Source: Caccovicinus sp051878975
Lineage (GTDB): Bacteria; Bacillota; Clostridia; Lachnospirales; Lachnospiraceae
DNA: 64,000 bases
Direction: 5' to 3'
NCBI GenBank assembly: GCA_051878975.1
Contig: JBJELD010000041.1
Coordinates: 62,001-126,000, forward strand
Position numbers and translations under genes: made by a program. Shown here piece by piece: positions 24,071 to 33,544 of this stretch. A model generated the notes under the pieces. The model searched no databases. It was not told the DNA's origin and saw nothing but the letters and a program-made list of their open reading frames with translations. The stretch's first letter is position 1. Every line of letters starts with the position of its first letter.

Positions 24071-26572
24071 ATGGAAAAAAAACTGGAAGATTTATTAGAC
24101 TGGGCTGCGATTGAAGAATTGGTATATTCCGAGGCATCGGACCCGCATCGTGTGCTGGGACCGCATGTGACAGAGGACGGGATTTTGATTCAGGCATTCA
24201 TTCCCACAGCAAAAGCTGTGACGGTGAAGCTGGCAGATGGGAAAGCATACGAGATGGAGGAGGTGGATCCGGACGGTGACTACCAGGGCGTGTATGCAGC
24301 GCTGATTCCGGGAAAGATCCTTGTCGATTATACGTATGAGATCGTTTATGACAATGACAGCAACGAAGAAATTCATGATCCGTATGCATTTGAATCTCAG
24401 TTTACGGAAACCGATTTAAAGAAGTTTGAGGCCGGTATTCATTATACAATTTATGAAAAAATGGGGGCTCATATTCGTCAGATCAACGGGGTGAGCGGCG
24501 TTAATTTTGCAGTGTGGGCCCCATGTGCCATGCGTGTCAGCGTGGTTGGTGATTTCAACCTCTGGGACGGACGCCGCCACCAGATGAGAAAGCTGGGGGA
24601 TTCCGGTATCTTTGAACTGTTCATTCCGGGTCTTAAGGAAGGAACGGTCTACAAATACGAAGTCAAGACGATGAAGGGCGAGCCGATGATGAAGACCGAC
24701 CCGTATGGAAACTATTCGGAGCTTCGTCCGAATAATGCTTCTATCGTCTGGGATCTGGCCCAGTATCAGTGGAATGATCGTGAGTGGATGGAGCAGCGTG
24801 CAAAGACCGATACCAAGGATAAGCCGCTGAATATTTATGAAGTGCATCTGGGCTCCTGGATCCGCAAGAGCATGGTGATTAATGAGGACGGTACGGCAGT
24901 TGTGGGCTCCGAATTCTACAATTACCGTGAGATTGCACCGAAGCTGGCAGAATATGTGAAGATGATGGGCTTTACGCACGTAGAGCTGCTTCCGGTGATG
25001 GAGCATCCGCTGGACGCTTCCTGGGGGTATCAGGTAACCGGCTACTATGCACCGACCAGCCGGTATGGAACGCCGGATGATTTTATGTACTTTATGGATT
25101 ATATGCATGGACAGGGAATCGGCGTGATTCTGGACTGGGTACCGGCTCACTTCCCGCGCGATGCTCACGGCCTGGCTTGCTTTGACGGAACCTGTGTATA
25201 TGAGCATGCAGATCCGAGGCAGGGTGCACATCCTCACTGGGGAACCCTGATTTATAATTACGGACGTCCGGGCGTAAGCAATTTCCTGATTGCAAATGCC
25301 ATGTTCTGGGCGGACAAGTTCCATGCAGACGGAATCCGTATGGATGCAGTAGCTTCCATGCTGTATCTGGACTATGGAAAGAATGACGGGGAATGGGTTG
25401 CCAACATGTACGGCGGCAACGAGAATCTGGAGGCGGTTGAGTTCTTAAAGCATTTGAATACCGTATTTAAGGGACGTAAGGACGGCGCGATCCTGATCGC
25501 GGAGGAATCTACTGCATGGCCGCAGATCACCGGCGATGTGAAGGACGGCGGACTTGGCTTTGATTATAAGTGGAATATGGGCTGGATGAACGACTTCCTG
25601 AATTATATGAAGTGTGATCCGTATTTCCGCAAAAACAATTATGGTGCGCTGACCTTCAGTATGCTGTATGCCTACAGTGAGGATTTTGTCCTGGTATTCT
25701 CTCATGATGAGGTGGTACACGGGAAGGGTTCCATGATCGGGAAAATGCCGGGAGAAAGCCTGGAAAAGAAGGCTCAGAATCTGCGTGCCGCTTACGGCTT
25801 CTATATGGGGCATCCGGGCAAGAAGCTTCTGTTTATGGGACAGGAATTTGCCCAGGTACATGAGTGGAATGAAAATGATGATCTGGACTGGGATATTCTT
25901 CAGTTCCCGCTGCACAAAGAAATGCAGGATTATGTGAAGGCACTGAATGCGTTCTACAGGGCCAATCCGGCTATGTACCAGGAGGACTACTATCCGGAAG
26001 GCTTCCAGTGGATCAACTGTACTTACAATGAAGAGAGCCTGGCAATGTTTGTCCGCCAGACGAAGAAGCCGGAAGAAACACTGCTGTTTGTATGCAACTT
26101 TGACAATATGGAGCATAAGAACTTCCGTGTCGGCGTTCCGTTTTACGGAAAATATAAGGAAGTGCTGAGCAGCGAAGATGTGAAGTTCGGCGGCGAAGGC
26201 GCCGGAAATCCGAGAGCAAAGACTGCCAAGGCTATTGAGTGGGATGGAAGAGAGTATTCCATCGAGATCAATATTCCGGCTATGAGTGTCAGCATTTTCA
26301 GCTGCACGCCGATGGAAGTTCCGAAGCCAAGGAAGAAGGCATCGGAAAAGGCAGCAGAAAAGAAGACCGAGGCGAAGAAGACGGAAGTTAAGAAAGCGGC
26401 AGCCAGGAAGGCCGAGGTCAGGGAACCGGAGGCAGAACCGAAGAAAAAGGCTCCGGTCAGAAGGACAGCAAAGACAAAATCAGCTGCTGCAGCAGAAAAA
26501 AAGACAACAACGAAAAGAGCAGCCGCCAAAAAGGCGGATCCAGCAAAGGCAGCTGCAGAGAGTGAAGAATAA
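24071..26572 (+). CDS. glgB: 1,4-alpha-glucan branching enzyme with basic C-terminal tail
   Basis: 833 residues. An N-terminal carbohydrate-binding module (VYSEASDPHRVLGPH), a second CBM48 (VNFAVWAPCAMRVSVVGDFN) and a GH13 barrel follow in order. The nucleophile Asp lies in GIRMDAVASMLY and the acid Glu in ILIAEEST; VFSHDEVVHG carries the third carboxylate. It forms alpha-1,6 branches in glycogen. After the normal end of the enzyme near residue 750, an unusual tail of about 80 residues is built of Lys, Ala and Glu (KKASEKAAEKKTEAKK and similar), like a histone H1 tail. glgA and glgC are not in the window. Confidence 0.96.
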   Translation: MEKKLEDLLDWAAIEELVYSEASDPHRVLGPHVTEDGILIQAFIPTAKAVTVKLADGKAYEMEEVDPDGDYQGVYAALIPGKILVDYTYEIVYDNDSNEEIHDPYAFESQFTETDLKKFEAGIHYTIYEKMGAHIRQINGVSGVNFAVWAPCAMRVSVVGDFNLWDGRRHQMRKLGDSGIFELFIPGLKEGTVYKYEVKTMKGEPMMKTDPYGNYSELRPNNASIVWDLAQYQWNDREWMEQRAKTDTKDKPLNIYEVHLGSWIRKSMVINEDGTAVVGSEFYNYREIAPKLAEYVKMMGFTHVELLPVMEHPLDASWGYQVTGYYAPTSRYGTPDDFMYFMDYMHGQGIGVILDWVPAHFPRDAHGLACFDGTCVYEHADPRQGAHPHWGTLIYNYGRPGVSNFLIANAMFWADKFHADGIRMDAVASMLYLDYGKNDGEWVANMYGGNENLEAVEFLKHLNTVFKGRKDGAILIAEESTAWPQITGDVKDGGLGFDYKWNMGWMNDFLNYMKCDPYFRKNNYGALTFSMLYAYSEDFVLVFSHDEVVHGKGSMIGKMPGESLEKKAQNLRAAYGFYMGHPGKKLLFMGQEFAQVHEWNENDDLDWDILQFPLHKEMQDYVKALNAFYRANPAMYQEDYYPEGFQWINCTYNEESLAMFVRQTKKPEETLLFVCNFDNMEHKNFRVGVPFYGKYKEVLSSEDVKFGGEGAGNPRAKTAKAIEWDGREYSIEINIPAMSVSIFSCTPMEVPKPRKKASEKAAEKKTEAKKTEVKKAAARKAEVREPEAEPKKKAPVRRTAKTKSAAAAEKKTTTKRAAAKKADPAKAAAESEE

Positions 26573-26578
26573 AAAAAT

Positions 26579-26612
26579 ACGCGGCCGGATGCACTGCATC
26601 CGGCTGCGTCGT
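26579..26612. terminator. Strong hairpin after glgB
   Basis: ACGCGGCCGGATGCA and TGCATCCGGCTGCGT pair over 15 bases around a single C. No T-run follows, so it may stabilise or attenuate rather than end transcription before mscS. Confidence 0.55.
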
Positions 26613-26646
26613 CGTAAGAAAATAATTACAGAAGGAGACACGATAC

Positions 26647-27570
26647 ATGATAACCTGGATTTTACATGAGGCGGAGACAAAGGTAGAACTGCTGCAGGAG
26701 ACTGTGGCGGTAGCTCAGGAAGTAGCGGAGGATATTCAGAATTTAAAACCGAATGTAATACTGGAAACCGTAAAGTCCTGGATTCCCGGGCTGATGAGCT
26801 TTGGGTATCGCCTGTTTGTGGCGATTCTGATTGTTTTGATCGGATCCCGGATCATCAATGCGATCAAGCGCTTTTTGTCGAGAACCTTTGAGCGGATGGA
26901 TATGGAGGTCAGCCTGCGGAAGTTTTTGATCTCCCTGGCGACTGCGGCCATGTACACGCTGCTGGTGCTGATTGCGGCAGAAAAACTGGGATTTAATCCA
27001 ACCTCCATTGTTGCTCTGATCGGCTCTGCCGGAGTAGCCATCGCCCTGTCCCTGCAGGAGAGCCTTTCCAATTTTGCAGGCGGAATCGTGCTCCTGATTT
27101 CCAAGCCCTTCCGGGTAGATGACTATATTATCGCAGGGGACAAAGAAGGAACTGTTAAGAATATCGGCCTGATTTACACCAATATGCTGACCGTGGACAA
27201 TAAGATGATTGTAATTCCGAACGGCGGGCTGGCCAATTCTTCAATTGTCAATGTGACGGCGGAGGATCAGCGCCGGGTCGATATTTTTGTAGGAATCAGC
27301 TACGATGCCGATCTGAAGCGGGCAAAGGACATTCTGATGAAGGTCATGGACAGTCATCCGCTGGTGCTGCATGAAGAAGACCGTATGCCGGAGGTATTTG
27401 TCTGGGAGCTGGGGGACAGTGCCGTCACGATCGGCGGCCGCGCCTGGACAAAAAACGGGGATTACTGGACCGTGAAATTCGACATAACCGAAGCCGTGAA
27501 GCTGGCCTACGACGAAGCCGGAATCGAAATTCCGTACACTCAGATGGATGTGAATATCCGGAAAGAGTAA
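26647..27570 (+). CDS. Small-conductance mechanosensitive channel (MscS family)
   Basis: 307 residues with three membrane helices; the pore helix is GSAGVAIALSLQESLSNFAGG at about 118-138, matching MscS TM3 with its Gly/Ala packing. The beta domain follows with GTVKNIGLIYTNMLTVDN and VIPNGGLANSSIVN. It opens on hypo-osmotic shock to release solutes. AAGGAGACA precedes the ATG. It follows glgB by 75 bases. Confidence 0.93.
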   Translation: MITWILHEAETKVELLQETVAVAQEVAEDIQNLKPNVILETVKSWIPGLMSFGYRLFVAILIVLIGSRIINAIKRFLSRTFERMDMEVSLRKFLISLATAAMYTLLVLIAAEKLGFNPTSIVALIGSAGVAIALSLQESLSNFAGGIVLLISKPFRVDDYIIAGDKEGTVKNIGLIYTNMLTVDNKMIVIPNGGLANSSIVNVTAEDQRRVDIFVGISYDADLKRAKDILMKVMDSHPLVLHEEDRMPEVFVWELGDSAVTIGGRAWTKNGDYWTVKFDITEAVKLAYDEAGIEIPYTQMDVNIRKE

Positions 27571-27600
27571 CCCCCTTTTCTGCTGCCCGCTGCGGAAGCC

Positions 27601-27629
27601 GGAAGCTCCGCCTTATTTTCGGAGCTTCC
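27601..27629. terminator. Hairpin between converging mscS and glgP
   Basis: GGAAGCTCCG (27601-27610) and CGGAGCTTCC (27620-27629). The stem includes the last codons of glgP, whose stop is at 27613. Confidence 0.6.
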
Positions 27630-29880
27630 AGATCTCTCTTTCATACTCCTCGATCGTCCGGTCGGAGGAGAAGAATCCGGCTTCGCTGATATTCTTGAGC
27701 ATTTTTCCTGCCCAGGCTTCCCGGTCCACATAGTCCCGGATGGCCTGATTTTTTACTTTTACATAATCCTGGAAATCCGGGAAGGTCATAAACCAGTCTT
27801 TCTTCAGCAGTTCATTGTAAAGGCGCGTCAGATGCTCCCTGGAGCCGATTCCCAGCATTTCGTCGCTTACGATAAAATCTACGGCTGACTTTAATTCCGG
27901 ATCGGCGTCATAATACGCCCTGGAGCAGTAGGAGCCGTCGGCATAGCGCTGAATAACCGTGTCACTGGATTCACCGAAAATGTAAATATTTTCATCGCCC
28001 ACCAGCTCATGGATTTCCACATTTGCCCCGTCATCGGTTCCCAGCGTAACAGCGCCGTTCAGCATGAATTTCATGTTTCCGGTGCCGCTTGCTTCCTTGG
28101 AGGCAAGGGAGATCTGCTCGGAAAGATCGCAGGCCGGAATCAGCTTTTCTGCCAGCGTAACATTATAGTTTTCTACCATTACCACCCGCAGCCACTTTTT
28201 TACCTCCGGATCGGACTCGGTCAGCTTCTGCAGACAGAGGATCAGATGGATGATATCCTTGGCAATGGTATAGGCCGGCGCCGCCTTTGCGCCGAAAATA
28301 GCGGTGATCGGAACGGCCGGGAAATTTCCCTTCTTGATTTCCAGGTACTGGTGGATCAGATAAAGCGCGTTCAGCTGCTGTCTCTTGTACTCATGAAGAC
28401 GCTTGATCTGAATATCGAAGATGGAATTGCTGTCCAGCTCGATTCCCTGCTTTTCCTTCAGATACTGTACCAGGGCCAGCTTGTTTTCCTGCTTAATGTC
28501 CAGCATGCTCTGGAGAACAGCCTTGTCATCGGCGTAGTCCCACAGCTTTTTCAGCTCGGAGGCATCCTTTTTGAAGCCGTCCCCGATCAGGCTGGTGATC
28601 TGCCCGGCCAGCTTCGGGTTGCAGTGCAGAAGCCAGCGGCGGAAGGTGATGCCGTTCGTCTTGTTGGAAAACTTCTCCGGATAGATCTGGTAGAAGTTGT
28701 GGAGCTCGTTGTTTTTCAGGATTTCCGTATGCAGCGCAGCGACGCCATTTACAGCAAATCCGTAATGAATATCGATGTGTGCCATGTGAACCAGGTCATT
28801 CCGGTCAATGATGGCAACGGACTCGTCAGCAAATTTCCGGCGCACCTTATCATCCAGGATCTCGATGATCGGAACCAGCTGAGGAACGCATTTCTTCAGA
28901 TAGGAAATCGGCCATTTCTCCAGCGCTTCCGCCAGAATAGTATGGTTGGTATAGGCACAGGTTCTGGAAACCACGTCAATGGCGTCATCCAGCTCCATGC
29001 CGCGCTCCATTAAAAGCCGGATCAGCTCCGGAATCACCATGGTCGGATGGGTGTCGTTGATCTGAATGACTGCATAGTCCGGCAGATCATAAAGGCGGCA
29101 GCCTTTCTTCTCACATTCATCCAGAATCAGGCGTGCTGCATTGCTTACCATGAAGTACTGCTGGTAGATGCGAAGCTGCCGTCCGGCTTCGTCGCTGTCA
29201 TCCGGATAGAGGAACAGCGTCAGATTCTTTTCGATATTTTCTTTATCAAATGCGATGGAATCCTCTTTCACCAGGCTTTCATCAATGCTTTCCACATCAA
29301 AGAGATGCAGCTTATTGGTACGGTTGCCATATCCGGTCACCTCAATGTCATACAGACGGGAGGTCAGGGTAAAGCCTTTAAACGGAATCTGATAGGATAC
29401 ATCCGTCCGGGTCAGCCAGGAGGTGTTTTCCATCCATGGATTGGGTGTTTCCTGCTGAAGCTGGTCTTTGAAAACCTGCTTGAACAGGCCGAAATGGTAA
29501 TTTAATCCGATTCCGTCACCGTTTAAGCCAAGCGTGGCAATCGAGTCCAGAAAACAGGCTGCCAGACGGCCAAGACCGCCGTTGCCGAGAGAAGGCTCCG
29601 GCTCCACCTCTTCAATCTGGCTTAACGATTTTCCGTGGGCAGCCAGAATTTCTTTTACATCGTCATAGATGCCCAGATTAATCAGGTTGTTGGAAAGAAG
29701 CTTTCCGATCAGGAATTCGGCAGAAATATAGTAAAGCTTTTTCCTACCCTCCTGAGATTCCCTCTCCTTTGCCATGGACTGAACCAGACACAGAAGACCG
29801 GTGTACAGCTCCTCGTTGGTACAGCAGTCTAAATGTTTGCTGCAGACAGCCGTTAAGCGGCTTTCCAGATTTTGATTCAT
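27613..29880 (-). CDS. glgP: Glycogen/maltodextrin phosphorylase
   Basis: The start at 29880 follows AAAGGAGAC; an open frame continues upstream but without a ribosome site. The 755 residues match GT35 phosphorylases: EPSLGNGGLGRLAACFLDS near 95, IQINDTHPTM in mid-protein, and the pyridoxal-phosphate lysine region EASGTGNMKFMLNGAVT near 645. It releases glucose-1-phosphate from glycogen or maltodextrin. A TATAAT at 29936-29941 on the minus strand is a likely -10 box. It is divergent from the AraC regulator, and malQ follows that gene, so the three form a glucan-breakdown unit. Confidence 0.97.
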   Translation of the reverse strand: MNQNLESRLTAVCSKHLDCCTNEELYTGLLCLVQSMAKERESQEGRKKLYYISAEFLIGKLLSNNLINLGIYDDVKEILAAHGKSLSQIEEVEPEPSLGNGGLGRLAACFLDSIATLGLNGDGIGLNYHFGLFKQVFKDQLQQETPNPWMENTSWLTRTDVSYQIPFKGFTLTSRLYDIEVTGYGNRTNKLHLFDVESIDESLVKEDSIAFDKENIEKNLTLFLYPDDSDEAGRQLRIYQQYFMVSNAARLILDECEKKGCRLYDLPDYAVIQINDTHPTMVIPELIRLLMERGMELDDAIDVVSRTCAYTNHTILAEALEKWPISYLKKCVPQLVPIIEILDDKVRRKFADESVAIIDRNDLVHMAHIDIHYGFAVNGVAALHTEILKNNELHNFYQIYPEKFSNKTNGITFRRWLLHCNPKLAGQITSLIGDGFKKDASELKKLWDYADDKAVLQSMLDIKQENKLALVQYLKEKQGIELDSNSIFDIQIKRLHEYKRQQLNALYLIHQYLEIKKGNFPAVPITAIFGAKAAPAYTIAKDIIHLILCLQKLTESDPEVKKWLRVVMVENYNVTLAEKLIPACDLSEQISLASKEASGTGNMKFMLNGAVTLGTDDGANVEIHELVGDENIYIFGESSDTVIQRYADGSYCSRAYYDADPELKSAVDFIVSDEMLGIGSREHLTRLYNELLKKDWFMTFPDFQDYVKVKNQAIRDYVDREAWAGKMLKNISEAGFFSSDRTIEEYEREIWKLRK

Positions 29881-29962
29881 ATTAAGTCTCCTTTCGGAAC
29901 AGATTTCATAATGATTGAGTAATACATTGAAATGCATTATACGGATTTCCAACCTGAAAATC

Positions 29963-29992
29963 TTGCAGTATACTGGCACAAAATAGTATAAT
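29963..29992 (+). promoter_or_regulatory. sigma-A promoter of the AraC regulator gene
   Basis: TTGCAG (29963-29968), 18 bases, TATAAT (29987-29992). It is back to back with the presumed glgP promoter. Confidence 0.6.
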
Positions 29993-30059
29993 ACTATCAA
30001 TTCTATGAGACAGATCAGCCGGATATGTCAATTTCGGAAAATACTGGGAGGAAACCGTT

Positions 30060-30977
30060 ATGGATATTTTGCAGTATGAAAGCAAACGGGAGACAAAACA
30101 GCACGGGGACAGCCGCGTTCCGTATGATATTTATCTGTGCTCTATTCCGCAGGATTTTCGGGTAGTGCCGGTACACTGGCATGAGGAGATGGAACTGATT
30201 TCGATTAAAAAAGGACAGGGTATGGTTACGCTGGATCTGCAGCCCTTTCCGGTGGAGGCCGGTGATCTGGTGGTGGTATTTCCGGGAAAGCTGCACAGCA
30301 TCAGTCAGAAGCCGGGCTGCCGGATGGAGTACGAAAATATCATTTTTCGTCTGGATATGCTGATTCCGGCCCCCCCGGATCTGTGCTCCGCGGATTTTCT
30401 GATGCCGCTTCTTTCGGAGGAGAAATGCCCGGATTCCTATGTGTGCCGCAGTGGCTGCCCGGAATATGAAGCGGTTCAGCGGCAGATTTTCCGTCTGGAC
30501 CTTCTGTCCAGCAGCCGTCCGTACGGGTATCTTCTGGCTGCCAAGGGAATTTTCTTTCAGCTGCTGTTTTTGATTCTGGGGGAAAAGGAGCATATGCCGG
30601 GCAAGCAGAACCGCCGTTTTCACGGAAAGGTCAAGCTGGTGTTGAAGGAGGTGGAAAACCGGTATCCGGAAAACCTGACGATTCAGGAGATGGCCGGGCT
30701 ATGCGGATACAGCAGTTCTCATTTTATGAAGTTTTTCAAACAGCAGATGGGGACTTCCTTTATTGAGTATCTGAATGATTACCGCCTGATCATGGCAGCG
30801 CGTCTTTTGCTGGCGGAGGACAGCAGCATTACAGAAATTGCGCGCAATACCGGGTTTGACCAGCCTTCCTACTTTAACCGGCTGTTTAAGAGAAAATACG
30901 GATTGACGCCGGGAGAATACCGGAAACAGAAGGAAGCATCTTATGAAGGGATTGTTGCGGGGACCGGGAAAGGGTGA
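30060..30977 (+). CDS. AraC family transcriptional regulator
   Basis: 305 residues. The N-terminal cupin sensor (PVHWHEEMELISIKKGQG at about 40-57, then VEAGDLVVVFPGKLH) is followed by a C-terminal pair of helix-turn-helix motifs at 200-295 (LTIQEMAGLCGYSSSHFMKF and ITEIARNTGFDQPSYFNRLF). Such proteins bind a sugar or related effector and activate nearby genes. Position between divergent glgP and downstream malQ makes these the likely targets; the effector is unknown. Confidence 0.92.
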   Translation: MDILQYESKRETKQHGDSRVPYDIYLCSIPQDFRVVPVHWHEEMELISIKKGQGMVTLDLQPFPVEAGDLVVVFPGKLHSISQKPGCRMEYENIIFRLDMLIPAPPDLCSADFLMPLLSEEKCPDSYVCRSGCPEYEAVQRQIFRLDLLSSSRPYGYLLAAKGIFFQLLFLILGEKEHMPGKQNRRFHGKVKLVLKEVENRYPENLTIQEMAGLCGYSSSHFMKFFKQQMGTSFIEYLNDYRLIMAARLLLAEDSSITEIARNTGFDQPSYFNRLFKRKYGLTPGEYRKQKEASYEGIVAGTGKG

Positions 30978-30983
30978 TATAAT
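30955..30983 (+). promoter_or_regulatory. Likely malQ promoter at the end of the AraC gene
   Basis: TTGCGG (30955-30960), 17 bases, TATAAT (30978-30983), the -10 box starting one base after the regulator stop. Confidence 0.5.
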
Positions 30984-31016
30984 CGGAGTTAATGTGAAGA
31001 AAGGAGAAACTTGTCA

Positions 31017-32510
31017 ATGAGAGAGTGCGGAATGCTGCTTCCGATTTCCAGTCTGCCGTCACCGTATGGTATCGGAGCATTTTCAAAGGAGGCGTATGAA
31101 TTTGTAGATGCCTTGCAGCGGGCAGGACAGAAATATTGGCAGATCCTTCCTCTGGGACCTACCGGCTACGGGGATTCGCCGTATCAGTCTTTTTCCGCTT
31201 TTGCCGGAAATCCGTATTTTATTGATCTGACGGCTTTGATTGAGGAAGGTCTGCTGACCAAGGAAGAGTGCGATGCTGCGGATTTTGGAGGAAGCAGACG
31301 TTATATTTCCTATGATAAGATGTATATTCATCGCTTTCCGCTTTTGCGGAAAGCCTTTGAGCGATGGATGGAACAGGTGGGACAGGAGGAGGCCGGACGG
31401 CTTTTTTCTGACAGCCTGCTGCCGGAAACGGAAGAATACTGCTTTTATATGGCAGTGAAGAATCATTTTGAGAGCAGACCCTGGATTGAGTGGGAGGAGG
31501 ATATCATGCTCCGCCGCCCGGAGGCCATGGAGCGGTACCGCAGGGAGCTTGCAGAGGAAATCCGGTTTTATCAGTTTCAGCAGTATAAATTTCAGGAGCA
31601 GTGGGAGAAGCTGAAGACCTATGCCAATGAGCAGGGCATCCGGATTATCGGAGACATTCCGATCTATGTGGCGTTTGACGGTGCAGATGCCTGGGCGCAT
31701 CCGGAGCTGTTCCAGTTTGACGAGGAGAATCTGCCCACAGCAGTGGCGGGCTGTCCGCCGGACGGCTTTTCGGCCACCGGACAGCTCTGGGGCAATCCGC
31801 TGTACCGCTGGGATTATCACAAGCAGACCGGGTTTGCATGGTGGATGAAGCGGATGGAGTACAGCTTCCGGCTGTACGATGTAGTCCGGGTGGATCATTT
31901 CCGTGGCTTTGATGAATACTATTCGATTCCTTACGGAAACGAAACGGCAGAGTACGGGCGTTGGGAGAAGGGCCCCGGTATTGAGATTTTCCGGAAGATG
32001 GAGGAGCATTTCGGGACCAGGGAGCTCCCAATTATTGCGGAAGATCTGGGATTTTTGACGCCAAGTGTACTGCAGCTTTTGAAGGATACCGGTTTCCCGG
32101 GCATGAAGGTTCTGGAATTTGCATTTGATTCTCGTGAGGAAAGCGACTATCTGCCGCATAATTATACAAAGAACTGCGTGGTTTACACCGGAACGCATGA
32201 CAATGATACGGTCCGCGGCTGGTTTGAAAAGATGCCGGAGCAGGATCGGCTTCTGGCATTGGAGTATATGAATGTGAGAAACGGGGAGGGCCCGTGGGTG
32301 AACTGGGAGTTTATCCGTCTGGCGCTGGCAAGTGTGGCGAATCTGGCGGTGATTCCGGTTCAGGACTATGTCGGACTGGGAAGCGAGGCCCGGATCAATG
32401 AGCCGTCTACTCTGGGAGAGAACTGGAAGTGGAGGCTGCAGAAGGGCGAGCTGAGCGATGAAATCTGTCAGAAAGCAAGGCGGATGGCGCATCTGTACGG
32501 AAGATTTTAA
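31017..32510 (+). CDS. malQ: 4-alpha-glucanotransferase (amylomaltase)
   Basis: Start ATG 31017 with AAGGAG ten bases upstream; 497 residues, normal for GH77. The protein opens with CGMLLPISSLPSPYGIG, followed by YWQILPLGPTGYGDSPYQS. Catalytic groups: Asp in VVRVDHFRGF, Glu in IIAEDLG, Asp in GTHDNDT. It disproportionates maltodextrins, feeding longer chains to phosphorylase. The AraC gene lies directly upstream, and a strong terminator follows. Confidence 0.97.
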   Translation: MRECGMLLPISSLPSPYGIGAFSKEAYEFVDALQRAGQKYWQILPLGPTGYGDSPYQSFSAFAGNPYFIDLTALIEEGLLTKEECDAADFGGSRRYISYDKMYIHRFPLLRKAFERWMEQVGQEEAGRLFSDSLLPETEEYCFYMAVKNHFESRPWIEWEEDIMLRRPEAMERYRRELAEEIRFYQFQQYKFQEQWEKLKTYANEQGIRIIGDIPIYVAFDGADAWAHPELFQFDEENLPTAVAGCPPDGFSATGQLWGNPLYRWDYHKQTGFAWWMKRMEYSFRLYDVVRVDHFRGFDEYYSIPYGNETAEYGRWEKGPGIEIFRKMEEHFGTRELPIIAEDLGFLTPSVLQLLKDTGFPGMKVLEFAFDSREESDYLPHNYTKNCVVYTGTHDNDTVRGWFEKMPEQDRLLALEYMNVRNGEGPWVNWEFIRLALASVANLAVIPVQDYVGLGSEARINEPSTLGENWKWRLQKGELSDEICQKARRMAHLYGRF

Positions 32511-32516
32511 AAACGA

Positions 32517-32576
32517 AAAGAAGCTGCAGAAACTGTCCTTTGATCAAAATGGACGATTCCTGCAGCTTCTTTATTT
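32517..32576. terminator. Bidirectional terminator after malQ
   Basis: AAAGAAGCTGCAG (32517-32529) pairs with CTGCAGCTTCTTT (32560-32572), with a second internal stem TGTCC/GGACG-type pairing. It separates malQ from the convergent gene ending at 32594. Confidence 0.85.
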
Positions 32577-32593
32577 GATTTTATGAATGAACA

Positions 32594-33361
32594 TTACGGC
32601 GTATCGGTATGAATGTAAATGGCGGCGCTGCCGGATTCTTCGGCAGTTTCCTGGTTTTCTGTCTGCCCGTTCTCAGGCGGCAGCGCATCCTCCGATCCAA
32701 GCGTCTCAATATGGGTGCTGAAGGTGGCCTGCATGGCATTCCCGGCCAGATCCGATGCATGGATCATTAAGGTTTCTTCCCCCATTTCAAAGGTGAAGGT
32801 GCTGGAAGACTTGTCGATGGAGGTTGGGAGCAGGTGGACGCCTGAGGCAGTATCGGCACAGACAGACGGATAATCCAGACCGGATTGGCTGTCCTCCAGC
32901 TGGATGGTCAGAATCCCATCCTGAATCGAATACTGTTCCCCGACCATGGGAGCCACGTCATCCAGAATGTTGACATGCTCGTATTTCGTGTCGGTCATTC
33001 CATTGATGCTGCGCGCATGGATTTCAATCACGCCGTTCTGGGTCAGTTCTGCGGTGTAGATTCCCTTTTTTCCTTCGGTCAGTTCGAAGGGAACGCCCTC
33101 CTGTGCAAAGGTAAGCTCCTGAATGGGAAGAATGGACCGGACGGTTATAGTAGCGGTGGTGGTCCGGTAATCTCTGGTATCGGCGACCTGGATGGCAATA
33201 TGAGGTCTGGCAGCTACCAGAACCAGCAGAATGCCGTTAAAAACGAGAAAAGGAAGAATGTAAAAAAGCAGCACCTCCATCCATCCGCTGAGCTTTTTTG
33301 CCTTTTTGACAGGACGGCTGCTGCGGTCGGAAGGAGATGGTTTGTCATATGGTCTGTTCAT
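32594..33361 (-). CDS. Membrane-anchored protein with Ig-like extracellular region, unrecognised
   Basis: Start ATG at 33361 follows AGGAGGGG; 255 residues. A basic cytoplasmic N-terminus (PVKKAKKLSG), one membrane helix at about 29-50 (VLLFYILPFLVFNGILLVLV) and an extracellular part that reads like two bacterial Ig/Big-type beta sandwiches (ITVRSILPIQELTF, then VLD-like NILDDVAPMVGEQYS and SDLAGNAMQATFSTH). The C-terminal 40 residues are polar and low complexity. I do not recognise the family; a surface or envelope role is inferred from topology. Confidence 0.65.
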   Translation of the reverse strand: MNRPYDKPSPSDRSSRPVKKAKKLSGWMEVLLFYILPFLVFNGILLVLVAARPHIAIQVADTRDYRTTTATITVRSILPIQELTFAQEGVPFELTEGKKGIYTAELTQNGVIEIHARSINGMTDTKYEHVNILDDVAPMVGEQYSIQDGILTIQLEDSQSGLDYPSVCADTASGVHLLPTSIDKSSSTFTFEMGEETLMIHASDLAGNAMQATFSTHIETLGSEDALPPENGQTENQETAEESGSAAIYIHTDTP

Positions 33362-33403
33362 GAAACCCCTCCTTGCTGAGTGCATCACTATGAAAATCCC
33401 GCC

Positions 33404-33418
33404 GCCGAACAGGCGGCA
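33404..33418 (-). repeat. 15-bp copy of the hairpin sequence at 22635
   Basis: On the minus strand this reads TGCCGCCTGTTCGGC, identical to 22635-22649, and again forms a stem (GCCGCC/GGCGGC, 33401-33417). It lies upstream of the Ig-like membrane-protein gene, in its likely leader. No other copy was noticed in the window. Confidence 0.5.
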
Positions 33419-33544
33419 CTAGAGTGAACAATAACATTAGCATAACAGAAAAGCAGGAATCTTACAAGTTTATCTTCTAAATTCGGTATTTGTGTGTTAT
33501 GATGAAAAAGAAAAAGAGCAGTTGTCTGCGGGTGGGGGATGCAT

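Noticed and set aside
24416..25324. 302-codon open frame on the minus strand
   Set aside because: Antisense to glgB; same shadow-frame composition.
28009..29013. 334-codon open frame on the plus strand
   Set aside because: Antisense to glgP, whose catalytic motifs are intact across the same bases.
31083..32492. 469-codon open frame on the minus strand
   Set aside because: It lies wholly opposite malQ, has no ribosome site, and the residue mix is the Pro/Arg/Leu-rich type seen for antisense frames. malQ motifs are unambiguous.
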